Source: Prochilodus magdalenae
Lineage: Eukaryota > Chordata > Actinopteri > Characiformes > Prochilodontidae
NCBI GenBank assembly: GCA_024036415.1
Contig: JAMWET010006563.1
Span: forward strand, 238,465 to 302,464
DNA length: 64,000 nt
Direction: 5' to 3'
The notes beneath the pieces are model-generated. The model had not been told where the DNA came from and ran no database searches. It saw only the letters and a list, made by a program, of their open reading frames with translations. This document shows positions 10,011 to 22,700 of the stretch, piece by piece. Position 1 is the first letter of the stretch; each line of letters starts with the position of its first letter. Made by a program: the position numbers and the translations under genes.

Positions 10011-12792
10011 TTTCATTTCTTCAAAAGTTATGATCCAGTCTTCTCCTAACTGGGGCTTGGTTGAAAGGAGGATGCAAAGATCACTCACTAAAGTAGTGAA
10101 AGGAAACACATGCATCTACAATGGCAAGAAAATCTACACACAAAGTGAAGCTAAACTTTTTGCACACCACTGCACTGCATGTTACATGACCTGGATAACC
10201 AAGGTGTGAAATATGGGGAGCCATAGGGGGTTCAGGACCTCCCAGTTGACCTCTTGGATCCATGAATGTCTCAAAATAAAAAAAATAAAAATTGGGGGAT
10301 AAAAATAAAAATATAAACCAGTTATATAACTGTAACTATGCCTGGGACACATCTGAAGAACTTTTGTAAATCTGGAAAGAGTAATTTGTACTCATTTCTC
10401 AAACAGAGGAAAAATAAGGACATTTCCAGAAGAAGACGCCTTAAACCGAGCCTTTTGTTGTAATTAAACCAACATTAGCACCACTATGGTGAGTGATTCA
10501 GGAGCCAATCACTACTGGAATAGCCCTCCAACATGGGAATCCCCAAATACCAGCGGGAATTTGGCACACTATGTATAACAGACTACATCAGTTCAAATGG
10601 TTTAGCAGGGTTTGCATGTATTACCTGGCTACATGTTAAGGGTGTCCTGGATATAGTGCAGAGATCAGTAAGATTTCTTAAATGGGCTGACATTTGGTGA
10701 TTTGCTGCAAAAGTAGTTCTCCGGTTACTTCTGCTGATTCTTTCCTTTATGTGTGGCTCCTTTGGACAGATCTACTGTACATTTCTTGCATCATACTTTC
10801 CTCAGCTGGTTTTTTGTTTAACTCTATGTAGGAAAACCTTTTGAGTACACTCCTCCTCCCTCCTCCTCCAACTCAGCCCCTCTGTGATTTTCAGAGGTAC
10901 TACTCATGATTTTGTCCTGGTGCCAACCTTGAGTAAGTATGCCAACAGGTCATAACCCACCTTGCCCGCCTTCCACAACCACCTCCCCCATCCGCCCCCT
11001 CCCCCTGCCCCAACAACTTCTTCCAGTTAAAAAGCTGCGATTCAGTATTCTGCTAATGGCTATGACTATGAATTTTATGACTAGGCTACTGTTCACACTT
11101 CACTCTTACAAACTGATCTGTGCCCAGGGCTGCTTAAGTTCACTTACTGTCTTCCTGTTATGAATGGCAAATCTGCTTTTAGGAATACAATAAATTATGA
11201 ACAGACATGAATGATATGAACCAGATGTCTGCAAAATTAAACAGTGCTTTGTCTCTCAGGATGCAGTGAACATAACTAACATCACTACCAATAAACTAAC
11301 CAAGCACAAAGCACACATCAGCATTCACATCACACAATTCCCAAAATCTTTCAAGCCCATATGGAGTGAAGAGAGCATGTCCTTCGAGCACTTGACAGTC
11401 TGAAATGAAAGGGATTTTCACGCCCGGCTTGGAAATCACAGGTGACATATAAGTAAGGGATAATGTACAATAGGCGAGGCAATAATGCACCCTGACAGGG
11501 CGATTAGAATGCAGATGGGTGATAATCACACTGGAGGGAGTTTTTTGCAATAACAGCACGTTCACAGGTTTTATCAGGCCGACACACTCCAAAAGATACC
11601 CACGGTCTACTGAGATAACAATATTGTTTTCCACCTTTAGTAAATGGTTCTGTGATGATGACAGAACCATTTGGCAACAGGCCTCGCATTAATTGGTCAT
11701 TATCAGAACCTCAAGCAATACTGTCTAAAAATTACACTTTCAACATTTCAGTTCATTTCACTTAGTTCAGCTGTATTGCTTCTAGGAACACATGAAATAT
11801 TACTTTTAAAATTTATATTTTTTGTTAGTTTAATTGGTTTTCTGAAAATCAAATAGTAAGAAAAATGCTATCTGTGCTAACATCCTGTTGTTTATGGTCA
11901 AAATCAAGTTTAGGATTAGGTTTAAATGATCTGGTTTTGGGTTAAAGACAAGGTTAGGGTTAAGTTATGATTAGGTTAAGGTTGGATATGACTGAATCTT
12001 TAACGTTCAATGAAAAGGTGGCAATTCTAGAGAAATATTGTTAATATTTTAACTTAACAGCTAAACAATTACACCCCTCCCTTTAGTGCTCCTTCAGATG
12101 GCAAACAAGAATGAGCTAGCTGACTAAAAGAAAATCTAATCATTTATGCATCAGTCCAAATAATAAACCCATCACAAACACTGTGCAGTCATGATAGAAT
12201 GTTAAAGTAAACAACGGCACAGCAAATAATTAACATTAACTAGGTTGCAGGTTAACAAACCGTACAGTTGTTGCTGCAAAGGTAACCAGTTGCTCTTACA
12301 AACATTAGCACAACATTAATGAAGCAAACCAATACTGACCTGTGGGTTTGTGAAACAACAAAAACAAGGTAATGTTACACACCCCTCAGGCAGGAACAGA
12401 GCAACTTCCTCATCTCTTCTTACTCAGTCTTTCAACTCTCAGAAGTCTCTCCACCACTGTGGAGCCAGGGTTGTGTACAAACACCAGTTTTTTTTCCAAA
12501 TCCGAACACAGAGTGAACAGCTAGCGGACTGTGAGGATATACTTACTAAATTCAACAAGAAGTGTGTTAAATTACCTTTCCTTACCGCACCTTCACCGTT
12601 CAGTTAAAGTAAGGTTTGTTTAGATGAATGGTGTTAAAGGCAAGATGAACTAAAATCTAGTGTTACTGTAATTTGAGTTATGTGAATTCATGTACTTAAC
12701 TCAAAAAGCTGTGCAGCTTGATGCCCACTGATTTTAAATTGCAATGCAATGCACAAGATGAAATAGCAAAACAAGTAATGATATTATGATAT
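10011..12792. other. Gene-free DNA with simple-sequence patches
   Basis: There is an A-rich patch at 10265-10316, a C/T-rich patch at 10848-11030, a perfect 12-bp hairpin at 11642-11672, and a GGTTA-rich tract at 11900-11990. A 124-codon minus-strand frame at 11296-11670 has no recognised domain, and I do not call it a gene. Confidence 0.5.
11642..11672. repeat. Perfect 12-bp hairpin
   Basis: AAATGGTTCTGT pairs perfectly with ACAGAACCATTT across the 7-nt loop GATGATG. Confidence 0.85.
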
Positions 12793-12832
12793 AATGAAAA
12801 TGATGAAAATGATGAAAATGATGAAAATGAAG
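12793..12832. repeat. 9-bp tandem repeat (AATGATGAA-type)
   Basis: About four tandem units of ATGAAAATG are visible. Confidence 0.9.
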
Positions 12833-13100
12833 TTCATTTACAAACAAGTCTCTCTTTTGAAAATAATATTGAAAAAAATATTTTAAAACGCTGACTTTTG
12901 TTTAGTCGCTAGTTTTATAGTTTGCTTTGGTTAAGCTCACTTCAAATACTAAATTGCACAAACCTGACCAGTAATTGTACTGCTCTTTAAATGTGCCAAA
13001 GTCTTTGTAGAGTATGTGTAAGTTATCTTTGTTTAGAAACTCAGGAAAACAAGTAGTATGACCCTGGTGAGCCCAAATATTTACATATATATATATATAT

Positions 13101-13124
13101 AAAGTTATATTTAAATATAACTTT
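13101..13124. repeat. 24-bp perfect palindrome
   Basis: The half-site AAAGTTATATTT is followed directly by its own reverse complement. A (TA)n run precedes it, and AAAGTTATAT is repeated twice more just downstream (about 13148-13170). Confidence 0.9.
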
Positions 13125-14170
13125 ACTGCTTTTTTTGTAAAGTTTGTAAAGTTATATAAAGTTATATAAAGATCTGTACTAGTTTTGCCAACCAAAGTTA
13201 TTTCCACATTGTATTTCACACTCAATGTGTAACCCTATTTGTTTTTGGTTATATAGGTGTTTGCTCCACCCTCATTCAGAATTGGAAGTTGGAATGATAC
13301 ATGTTTAGTTTAGGGAATGTAGCTTGGTTCACTAAACAGTGCAAGCATTCAGGATGATGACAGCCTTGGTGGCCTAACTGTAATGTACTTTCTCTGTGTG
13401 TTCAGTTGCAGTCTGTTCTGATCTCCCATCACAGTGTGGCCATCCAACACTGATTGGTCTCTCAAGGCTCAATTATAAACAGACAGCTAGCCCCAGGGCA
13501 GCACATAGACTCACCTTGGCAGCAGAAAAAAACGCTGTGGGTCAGCATTGTTCTGTGCGCACGTATGGGTGTCGTCCCCCTGGCTATCAAAGTCAAAGGG
13601 CGAAAAAGTCAGCATCCTCTCCCCTTGTGCTTGGGTCAGTTATCAGAGGGTGTGGACAGCAAGCTGCAATCTAATGCCACACCTGGTACAGACTACATAG
13701 TGTTTAAAGGTGTATTATATGAGAGCACTATTACTGCTGCAATATATTATTATTCCACTAAAATGTAATATTACATACTAATGTACAGCTCTTTGGTTAA
13801 TAGCTGTGCTGGAACACTAGTATATTTGTCATGTAGTGTCATCTGCCTCTACAACTACAACTAACAAGTATGGAGTTATGTTCCGAGGCAGCTGGAAGCT
13901 TGATGAGGTTGCTGATTTAAAGAAAGTGCACAACAAATCATGCCATTAGAACCTTAAAGCAAACAGTTGGGCACTTAACTGAAGGCTAGTAAGAGTGGTG
14001 AGCTAATTGGAAGCATGCTAATTGTCTCTCACTTCATTGCACATGGTGCTAAAAACTGAATATGGTCCATAAAGCTGGAGAGATTGAATGGGCTGATTGG
14101 CTGCATTTCATATTTTCATGGCTTTTTCATTTTATCTATTCGGGTTTTATCACTTTTTTCCTTGTTCTAT

Positions 14171-14239
14171 TTCTTCTTCTTCTTCTTCTGTCTTCTTTAT
14201 TATCTTCTTCCTCCTCTCCTTTTTATTCTTCTTCACCTT
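14171..14239. repeat. (TTC)n polypyrimidine tract
   Basis: This is an imperfect TTC/TCC array on the plus strand. Confidence 0.9.
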
Positions 14240-14746
14240 TTTTCTGTACCACTGTCTGTTTTTATGAGTTTCTGTTCTCACAACAGGCTGTCTGGTAGTG
14301 CTTTACCTTAACACCAAAAATCCTCTGTTCTATTTTCTACTTTCTTGAGAAGGGTGAACTTACAATTGTCCTTACAATGTTTCAGTAAGTTGCCATCGTT
14401 TTTGAGCATTATTGAGCATTACTGCCATACTTGAGCATAATTGTTGAATAATAATTTTTCATACTGGTGGCAGCTCAAAGTGCTCTACAGACAGGTGGAA
14501 TTGGAAATTAGAGTTGACCTTTATTTAATCTCTTACAATTACTGTTGTGTAGCTGCAATACAAGGTAAAAATAAATAGTGTACTTGCTGCACTAAGACAT
14601 CATCACAGTTTAATAAAGGCCTAATAAACATAATAACCTAAAGAAGCCTCTCCACGTTTTGCATATTTTATGGATGTTTGTGGAATCTGCTGATTTAAAA
14701 TCACAGACTGTGACTGTTATAAATAGATAAACATTCTATAAGGTAT

Positions 14747-14967
14747 GGTTGGTGTAGCTCAGCGGATAACACCACCACTCACCTTGGAACCAGTACCACA
14801 TGTGGGGGACTGGGGTTCGAATCCTGGTCTGAGTGGCTATGCTGTTCTACACCAATAAGAGACCTTGGGCAAGACTCCTAACACTACACTGGCCTACCTG
14901 TAATATGAATACCCTTGTAAGTCGCTCTGGATAAGAGTGTCAGCTAAATGCCATAAATGTTAATGTA
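14747..14967 (+). mobile_element. tRNA-derived SINE, near full length
   Basis: The head keeps both RNA polymerase III internal promoter boxes of a tRNA. The A box is TAGCTCAGCGG (14755-14765) and the B box is GGTTCGAATCC (14814-14824). A tRNA-unrelated body follows. The tail AAGTCGCTCTGGATAAGAG...AGCTAAATGCCATAAATG is widely shared by fish SINEs and their partner LINEs, and it is the part a LINE reverse transcriptase recognises. SINEs encode no protein and move using LINE machinery. The A-to-B spacing is close to a tRNA's. I saw no clear target-site duplication. Confidence 0.88.
14755..14824 (+). promoter_or_regulatory. Pol III internal promoter (A and B boxes) of the SINE
   Basis: A box TAGCTCAGCGG and B box GGTTCGAATCC sit 48 bp apart. 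Both fit tRNA-gene consensus sequences. Confidence 0.8.
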
Positions 14968-17900
14968 CAGATACAGAAGGGTCATGTAGAGCTTCTATTA
15001 AAAAAATACAGGTAGTCAGTCCAGTTCTTTTCAGACAGGAGTTGACTTCCCTTAATTCTCAATTGCTTGTAGCATATTATTAGTAGCACAATACAACTTT
15101 TGATTTGATTGGCAACGTACATTGCTTCATGTGACCTAAACCAAGTACCTGGGCATGCTGATTTTAGCTAGCAGTGTTACAAATGGTTTAAATAATAACT
15201 GTTACATTTCTGTCAAAACTGTGTCATATGCTAACCTGTATTATTTGTGTTGCTGTACATTGTTTTGTGCGTGTTTTGATGATTCCGGCCTAAGAGTTTG
15301 CCATCATATCTATTATGATATCAGTTGAGATTGACTTTCCCCCAAGTCTCAGAGGCTTGCTGGACTGGCTACTTAAACAAGGGGAAACAGCAGGTATGTG
15401 GGTGCCTGGGCTGCTTGCACACAGCTTATCCACTTATAAATGAAGACCTTTTGCAGGCTATATGCAGTTTTTCCCTGGGAAAAAGTGCACCTCACATTAG
15501 TTAAACCATTGCTGAATCTTTGAAGGTATATTTACACTGTTTGGACTCATTTCAATTGATGAATGAAAAATGCACTTGCATAGTACATTAGTGACAGTGA
15601 ATGCAAGCTTTGCACATTGAATCTTATCATATTGTGGCATCTTGGCAAAGAAGACAATGCGGGAAACAACGTTTAAGTGAATGCAGTTTTATTGTAAATG
15701 GCTCTGCGCATCTATGCATGGCCGTGCTGCCTGCATGTCGATGGCTGAGTGAGTCCAGGGACAATACTGTAAACCTTATTGCACTACTGCACTAGTCTGT
15801 GTCCTCAAATAAGTTATGGCCATACAATATATCAAAATAGATATGATTTCAGAAACAACTGAGTAGTTTGATAATCTTGTCGTTCACATAGACTTAAATG
15901 AACAACTGCATTTGTCTTTGGCTGTGTCCAAAGATGATTTAAGATGAGAGAGGAACCAATTAGCTGGTACTATATGGAGCCAATCCACTAAATGCACTCT
16001 GAGCTCTGATATCTGCCTCCCTAAATGACTAATTGTTCTGAAAAGCATTTCTGACAGCATCTGAGCTGTGTAATTCATTTTATGAAGTAGCTGCATATGA
16101 AAGGGCCACTGTATAGTGTGGAAAAGAAATGAAAGTCCCCATCCAGTAGGTGATTTATCTCTTCTCATAGCATAGAGAGTGAAGATGAGGTGTTGTGTAT
16201 TTCATGTGGTGGAAACTGTGAGGCATGCGGTATTATATTGGTTACACACTGTCAGTCTTCTCCTCAAGGTTAACAACCCACAGTAAAACAATCTCTAAAG
16301 ATTGGAAACATTTTATGGAACGCTGTAGGAACTTCATAGGAACTATATACCTAATTAAATACACTATATATCACTTCAGACTGACAGCGGGCTCAGCGTT
16401 ACAACACACATGAAGGTGACAAAGCTCACTTCAACATATGCTGACACTGTTGAATTTTGTTTCATTATCTTTTCATTAATTAACTCAGCGTATTAAAGCT
16501 ACATCTCTTTACACCTCTAAAAAAGGATGAGGAAGCATGAGTGATAGAGATGTGAAGATTGCTAGCTATTAATCCCTTACGATGAATGTCAAAGCAACTG
16601 TTTAGAAGCATTGATTTCAGAAGCACAGGACTGTGGAAATACCCTCCTGTGCAGCTGTTCAGCCGTAACAGAATGTCTTTGTGGTTCTGTCTCAGCAGGC
16701 TGGAGCTCACACAAGAGCATTTAAAAACCCAGTGGGGCATCTGTACTCCCAGAGCCACAGATGCAGAAATTCCCTCCACCCTGGTGCCTGAACAATTTTC
16801 TTTAGCGTTATGAAAAGCAATACTGACCCAAAATCTTTACAGACGATTTCAGGTATACACAACCCTGGGCATTTATTCTGGCATCTGAAACTGTGAAATT
16901 TAAGCTTTTTAATTTGATTTATTTGCTTAGCAAATTAATATTAATACAACAAATTTCAATAATAATATTACAAAAAGTAGTGATTTTATGCAGTGTGTTT
17001 GTTTAACCATTTCCAAACCTCCCTAAAGCGTTGCTTCTAGAAATATCCCTTTTTAATGTATATTAATACTGAATTAATACACATCATTACATATTCAATA
17101 TGTATCAAAGTTACTTAATACACTTTATGTTTCTGCTTGGTTGCATAATATGCTGTTTAGAGGTTGAGCAGTGGTTGCCACTAGACACTTTAATTTCACA
17201 GCAATAGCGCTTACACACACTTCTGGCAAAGGTGGCAAACTTTAAAGTCATTGAGTGCTTCACCTCAAACCCTTCTACTGCAAGGTACAGTGGGCGTAGG
17301 TTTCTCAAGTCTTATTTTTTTCCAGTTTTCTGTGTCCTACAGGTTATAAACCTTCAGCCACTGAATAACTTTAACTGGGACAGTGTCCAGACACTCTCTT
17401 CAGTACCCTTGGGATCTGTGGTCTGCTCACTGTCTTGTCGATTGTTATTGGAGTGTACTTTCTCTTAATGGTGTCAAGGACCAAACAGAACAGTGCTACC
17501 TCCTGGTGCATCTCAGGTTACTGCACTTGCTTACAAAACTAGCTGATGGTAGAGAGATGGTGAGAGTCAAATGTTCTTCCCTTGTGAACGTATCATATTT
17601 AAAGCTGAATAGATATGACCATAGGCTCTCTTATCACATGTGATTCTCTGCTGGAATTCAAGATTTGTCCTTGATGACATATTAGTTTGACTACAGACTG
17701 AGGCAGCTATACTGATCTTGAATCTTAATCTTAAAGAACATATATTTACCATCTGCTTGTCTGATAAACAACATTGGTTTTGGTTTCCTTCCTTTTTCCT
17801 ACAATATCATTTTTAAATAATATGAGACACAACATTCTGGCAGATATCTTATACACTTAAGCATTCAGAAAAAGATGGCACTGTTCAGAGCTTTTCCTAG

Positions 17901-18214
17901 CTTGTTGTTCAGATTAGAAATAGAAACCTTGTTGAAACAGCAGACATGATACATGAAACTAAAAAAAAGTTCTATTAGACTTGTATTGGACTTTTATTGG
18001 ACTCATTTTTTAAAGCCAAAAAAGTAATGAAAATAAGTATAAACGGTGCAGGTTTCAACATAAATTTGGAAAAGATAAAACTGCATGTTTTTAAACATCA
18101 GCAATATGTGTTGTTAACTGCTTACAGAGAAGACATATGAGAAGCCATTGTTCACCTGGAAAACTTGTCATTGATGCTGAAAATGTCATAAACAAATTTT
18201 TATGTGTTACAATC
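14968..18214. other. Gene-free DNA upstream of the LINE
   Basis: I see no recognisable exon or named repeat. Short frames up to 99 codons show no domain. Confidence 0.5.
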
Positions 18215-18229
18215 CAATGAATATCTCCT
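18215..18229. repeat. Target-site duplication, 5' copy
   Basis: CAATGAATATCTCCT is present here and, base for base, at 23739-23753. It marks the LINE insertion. Confidence 0.93.
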
Positions 18230-18342
18230 GGGGGGGGCGCTATGGAGCTGGCAAGGGAGTAGGACGCCAAGAATGTGGCTCCTGCCTTACTTCGTTTTTA
18301 TCTCTGTTTTACAGCGCATTATTTTAATAAGTACGGTATAAG
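18230..18342 (+). promoter_or_regulatory. LINE 5' leader, presumed internal promoter
   Basis: About 113 bp separate the target-site duplication from the first ORF1 ATG. It opens with GGGGGGGGCGCTATGGAG. As non-LTR elements carry their promoter downstream of the start site, the promoter should lie here or in early ORF1. No specific box can be pointed to. Confidence 0.45.
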
Positions 18343-19314
18343 TTGTACTTCGTTGCATGTAAGAACACCTCGAAGCCAGTTGTCGCCGTAAATGTTACAC
18401 CTATGGCTGCCAGTCTCCGTAAATACAAGTATAACGGGACCGCAAGTAGCAGGCCTAAAACGCTAGCATCGCAAAGTGCTGCGGACCGCGGGGAAACACC
18501 ACCTAGCCCGCAGCCGGAGCCAGCAATGGACACCGCGGCCCTGAGAGCGGACGTTCTTTCCTTGCTGAAAACGGACATTTCTGCCATTATCAAGTCAGAG
18601 CTAAAGAGTGTACTCGCTGAAGAATTCAGCTCTCTGAAAAGTGAGCTGAAAGAAGTTAAGGCTGAAATTCTAAACAACACAGCGGCTATTCGCACTGAAA
18701 TGGACGCCATGAAACACACCATCAGTGACATGGAGGAGGGCCTGTCTTCATGGTCCAGTGAGGTAACTGAGCTGCGGACTACAGTGGCGGAACTCAAAAC
18801 CGAGATGGCTGATCTGAAGGAGAAGTGCGAGGACTTGGAAGGGAGAATGCGGAGATGCAATATCCGTATCGTGGGGATCGCGGAAGAGCCCGGCTCGTGC
18901 TCTACTACGGCAGTCTCCAATCTGCTGAAAGAGGTGTTGCATCTGGAAAAAGACATTCTTGTTGACCGCTCGCACAGGGGTCTAACTCCGAGAAAGCCGA
19001 ATGGAAAACCACGGGTTGTCATCGCCAAGCTCCATTACTACCAGGACTGTGTTGATGTACTGCGCCGAGCACGTGAGAGCGGGCCGCTTCGCTACAAGGG
19101 AGAACCGATAGCCATCTTTCCAGACTACACCACAAAGGTCGCTAAGGCCCGCGCGGCGTTCAACGACGTTCGGAACCTCCTTCGCGGCCGTCACGATGTT
19201 CGTTATGGCATAATATTCCCGGCTCGGCTCCGCATTTCATTCAATGGGGACGTGAAAGAATTCCTGGAGCCTGAAAAGGCGATGACCTATGTGAAAGGCA
19301 TCACTGCAACTTGA
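18343..19314 (+). CDS. LINE ORF1 protein (RNA-binding chaperone)
   Basis: This is a 323-residue L1-type ORF1 protein. In this family it trimerises through a coiled coil, coats the element's RNA and helps target-primed reverse transcription. Residues 1-60 are basic and Pro/Ser-rich, with no predicted fold. Residues about 62-168 are heptad-like, rich in Leu, Glu and Lys, and should form the coiled coil. At residues 171-180 R-C-N-I-R-I-V-G-I-A opens the RRM-like domain. About 250-315 is the C-terminal domain, with A-I-F-P-D-Y, F-P-A-R-L-R-I-S-F and a final E-P-E-K-A motif. Met21 (M-A-A-S) is an alternative start; I use the first ATG because the frame is open there. The gene is CpG-rich, unlike its surroundings. 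No frameshift or stop is present. Confidence 0.93.
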   Translation: MYFVACKNTSKPVVAVNVTPMAASLRKYKYNGTASSRPKTLASQSAADRGETPPSPQPEPAMDTAALRADVLSLLKTDISAIIKSELKSVLAEEFSSLKSELKEVKAEILNNTAAIRTEMDAMKHTISDMEEGLSSWSSEVTELRTTVAELKTEMADLKEKCEDLEGRMRRCNIRIVGIAEEPGSCSTTAVSNLLKEVLHLEKDILVDRSHRGLTPRKPNGKPRVVIAKLHYYQDCVDVLRRARESGPLRYKGEPIAIFPDYTTKVAKARAAFNDVRNLLRGRHDVRYGIIFPARLRISFNGDVKEFLEPEKAMTYVKGITAT

Positions 19315-19745
19315 CTCATTTTGTTCTGAATGTCTCAGTTCATGCGTTCTTTATGACAGTCAGGGATGATCGTATGGACATTCAGGTAGTACAAATCTCT
19401 ATGCCTATGGTGTAGCCCTTATATGTTTCACTGATGTCAACAAATGCTAATAGGTGACGATGCGCCTTTTTACCTCTCACGCTTTTGATTGTAGAGGGTT
19501 TGGCAGGAGCCAACATGCTGGTCACTGAGTCGTTCCCCACTACTAACACGTCATGTGTGAACTTCATTTTGAGGGGTGTTACAGTCACCGTGTTCTATTG
19601 GGTGACAGTGTTGGGGGCCTATCAGACCTGTGTTTGCAACTGCTTATTTTGTTAATTCATTATTTCTTTTTTTTTTCCATGTGTTTTCAACTACATAATT
19701 TGGTTTATTGGGTCAGAACTGTGATGCTATTTTTTATTATGCCCA
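19315..19745 (+). other. LINE inter-ORF spacer
   Basis: This 431-bp AT-rich spacer separates ORF1 from ORF2. ORF2's frame is closed by a TGA at 19722-19724, 21 bp before its ATG, so ORF2 cannot be made by simple readthrough of ORF1. It contains a T-rich run near 19660-19678. Confidence 0.7.
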
Positions 19746-22700
19746 ATGGGAGATACAAATAGCTTAGGAAGATCTAAAGGCTGCTTGGTTAACTTTATAA
19801 GTTGGAATGTGAAATCTCTAAACCATCCAGTGAAACGTAAGAAAGTGCTCAGACATCTTAAATATCTCAAAGCCGATATTGCTTTCCTTCAAGAGACTCA
19901 TCTTCGTACTGTTGACCAGGGCAGGTTGTGGGGAGGTTGGATAGGGGAAGCCTTTCATTCTAATTTTGGTTCTAAGGCGAGAGGGGTGGCTATATTGATC
20001 AATAAGAATATACCATTTGTAGCGTCAAGCGTAGAATCTGACCCCGCAGGGCGTTACGTCGTTGTAGTAGGTCAGATGTATGGATTCCCAGTTATTTTAG
20101 CCAATATCTATGCCCCAAATTTTGATGACAATACATTTTTCGTTAATTTTTTTTCCCGACTACCAAATGTGGACACACACCATCTCATACTAGGGGGGGA
20201 TTTAAATTGTGTACTCTCTCCAAACTTAGATCGTAGTTCCTCTGTTGTAACATATAGGTCAAAATCAGCTCAAGCGGTGAAACTCTTTCTTAATACATAT
20301 GGTGTAGCAGATATATGGCGTTTCCGCAATCCTAATTCTAGAGCGTACTCCTTCTTTTCCCCAGTTCATAAGATGTTTTCGCGAATAGATTATTTTCTTA
20401 TTGACAAAAAGCTTATCCCTGCGGTGAGAGACTGTGAATATCAGTCAATAGTCATTTCAGATCATAGCCCCCTCTCAATGAGTATTCATATCCCGGATTC
20501 AGTACCCAGCTATCGTCCATGGAGATTTAATTCTCTGTTGCTCTCTGAGGAACATTTTGTAAACTTCATTAAATCTGAAATAGCATTTTTTATTACTCAT
20601 AATCAAACTCCAGGAATTTCAAACTCCACAGTGTGGGAATCATTAAAAGCATATTTAAGAGGCCAAATTATTTCATACTCTGCAATGCGTAGGAAAAGGG
20701 ACACTGATCGTATTAAGCAGCTGACAGATGATATTTTAAAATTAGATACAGAATATAGTCACTCGCCTTCAGACGAGGTACTTAAACAACGCTTGATTTT
20801 GAAAACAGAATTTGATCTTCTCATAACGCGTGAAGTGGAGAATTTAATTTTAAAATCTAGGCATAGCTCATATGAGCATGGGGAGAAGGCGGGGAAAATT
20901 TTAGCACATCAATTACGACAGAGAACAGCGAGTCAGTATATTCCTGAAATATATGATGAACAAGGGTCAAAACACAGCGATCATTTAGAAATAAATTCAT
21001 GTTTTTATCATTATTATTCCTCCCTTTATAAATCGGAACCATCTGAGGATGTTGTCTTAGATAATTTCTTTCAGAAGTTAAAGATTCCCAAAATAGACTC
21101 AGAATTAGCGGAGATATTAGAGGAAGATATTTCGGTTGAAGAAATTATAGAATCGATTAGGAGTATGCAAAGCAGTAGATCCCCTGGGCCAGATGGCTAT
21201 CCCTCCGAATTTTTTAAAGCATTTTCAGAACAACTTGCTCCACTTCTTCTCTCTGTATTTCAGGAATCGCTTGCCTCTCAGTCCCTCCCCCCTACTTTGC
21301 GTGAAGCAACCATTTCGCTTATATTAAAGAAGGACAAAAATCCTCTTCAATGCAGTTCATATCGTCCAGTGTCACTCTTGAATACAGACGTAAAGATTCT
21401 TGCAAAGCTTTTAGCCCTCCGTCTTGAACAGCCTTTATCTTCCATTATTTCTACAGACCAGACAGGTTTTATGAAGAATAGGTATTCATTTTTTAACGTG
21501 AGGCGTCTTATGAATATTCTTTATGACCCCGCTCCATCCGTCACCCCAGAGATTTTACTATCTCTCGATGCCGAAAAAGCTTTCGACAGGGTGGAGTGGG
21601 GTTATCTTTTTTGTGCGCTTGAGAAGTTCGGTTTCGGACCAAAATATATATCCTATATTAAGACATTATATTCTTCTCCCACGGCTGCGGTACGCACGAA
21701 TAACAATTTGTCTGCTCACTTTCACTTACAGCGAGGCACGCGACAAGGGTGCCCAATGTCCCCTTTATTGTTCAATATAGCTATCGAACCATTAGCATTA
21801 GCCTTACGTCAGGATACTCTTATAAAAGGTATTTATCGCGGGGGCCAGGAACATAAATTATCGCTTTATGCTGACGATCTATTACTTTATATCTCTGATC
21901 CTATGTCGAGCCTTCCTAAATTGTTAGAACTATTTGGAGAATTTGGGAAAATATCGGGCTATAAGATAAATCCTTCTAAGAGTGAATTGATGCCAGTTAA
22001 TGACACTGCCAAGACTATTCACTATGGTCTAACTCCTTTCAAAATTAGTAAAGAGAAGTTTAGGTACTTGGGCATATGGATTACGCACGACTACAAAGAT
22101 CTTTATAAATTAAATTTTCTTCCTCTGATGTCCCACTTAAAACAGGATTTCAAGCGTTGGGATTTGTTACCTCTCTCTTTATGCGGAAGGATTAATACAG
22201 TTAAGATGAATGTGCTACCGAGATTTTTATATCTATTTCAGAACATTCCTATTTTCCTAACCAGTTCTGTCTTTAGATCATTAGATACACTTGTTTCAGA
22301 CTTCATATGGAATAAAAAAACTCCACGTATACAGAAGTCTATATTGCAAAAGCCTCGATCCCAGGGTGGTATGGCGCTCCCGAATCTTCGTTTTTATTAC
22401 TGGGCAGCTAATATTAGAAATTTGCTGTACTGGGTGGAGAGCATAGAGGAGTCGCATACCCCTAAGTGGGTAATTTTAGAAAACTCATCCTGTGACCCCA
22501 CCTCTTTGTCAGCATTATTATGTTCCAAACTACCATGGGAGAAGCCTATTTCATATTACAGCAAGAACCCCATTGTTATACAATCAATCAAAATTTGGAA
22601 CCAGTTTAAACGAGCTTTTGCTCTTTTTGGGGCTTCAGTTCATACGCCAATACTAAAAAATCACATGTTCACCCCCTCAATATCAGATGGAGTATTTAAT

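Larger units (their letters stand above)
12833..14746. other. Gene-free DNA with TA-rich palindrome and TTC tract
   Basis: This stretch contains a (TA)n patch and a 24-bp palindrome near 13085-13124, and a polypyrimidine TTC tract at 14171-14239. No gene is recognised. Confidence 0.5.

Noticed and set aside
11296..11670. 124-codon minus-strand frame and overlapping 61-codon frame
   Set aside because: No domain, no splice context and no match to a family I know; treated as chance.
11900..11990. GGTTAGGGTTA-like words suggesting an interstitial telomere
   Set aside because: Only one TTAGGG unit sits among loose GGTTA words; too degenerate to call.
18324..19028. 234-codon minus-strand frame opposite LINE ORF1
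   Set aside because: It is a shadow of the GC-rich ORF1; the sense frame has a clear coiled coil and domain order, while the antisense product is low-complexity Ser/Arg/Leu sequence with no domain.
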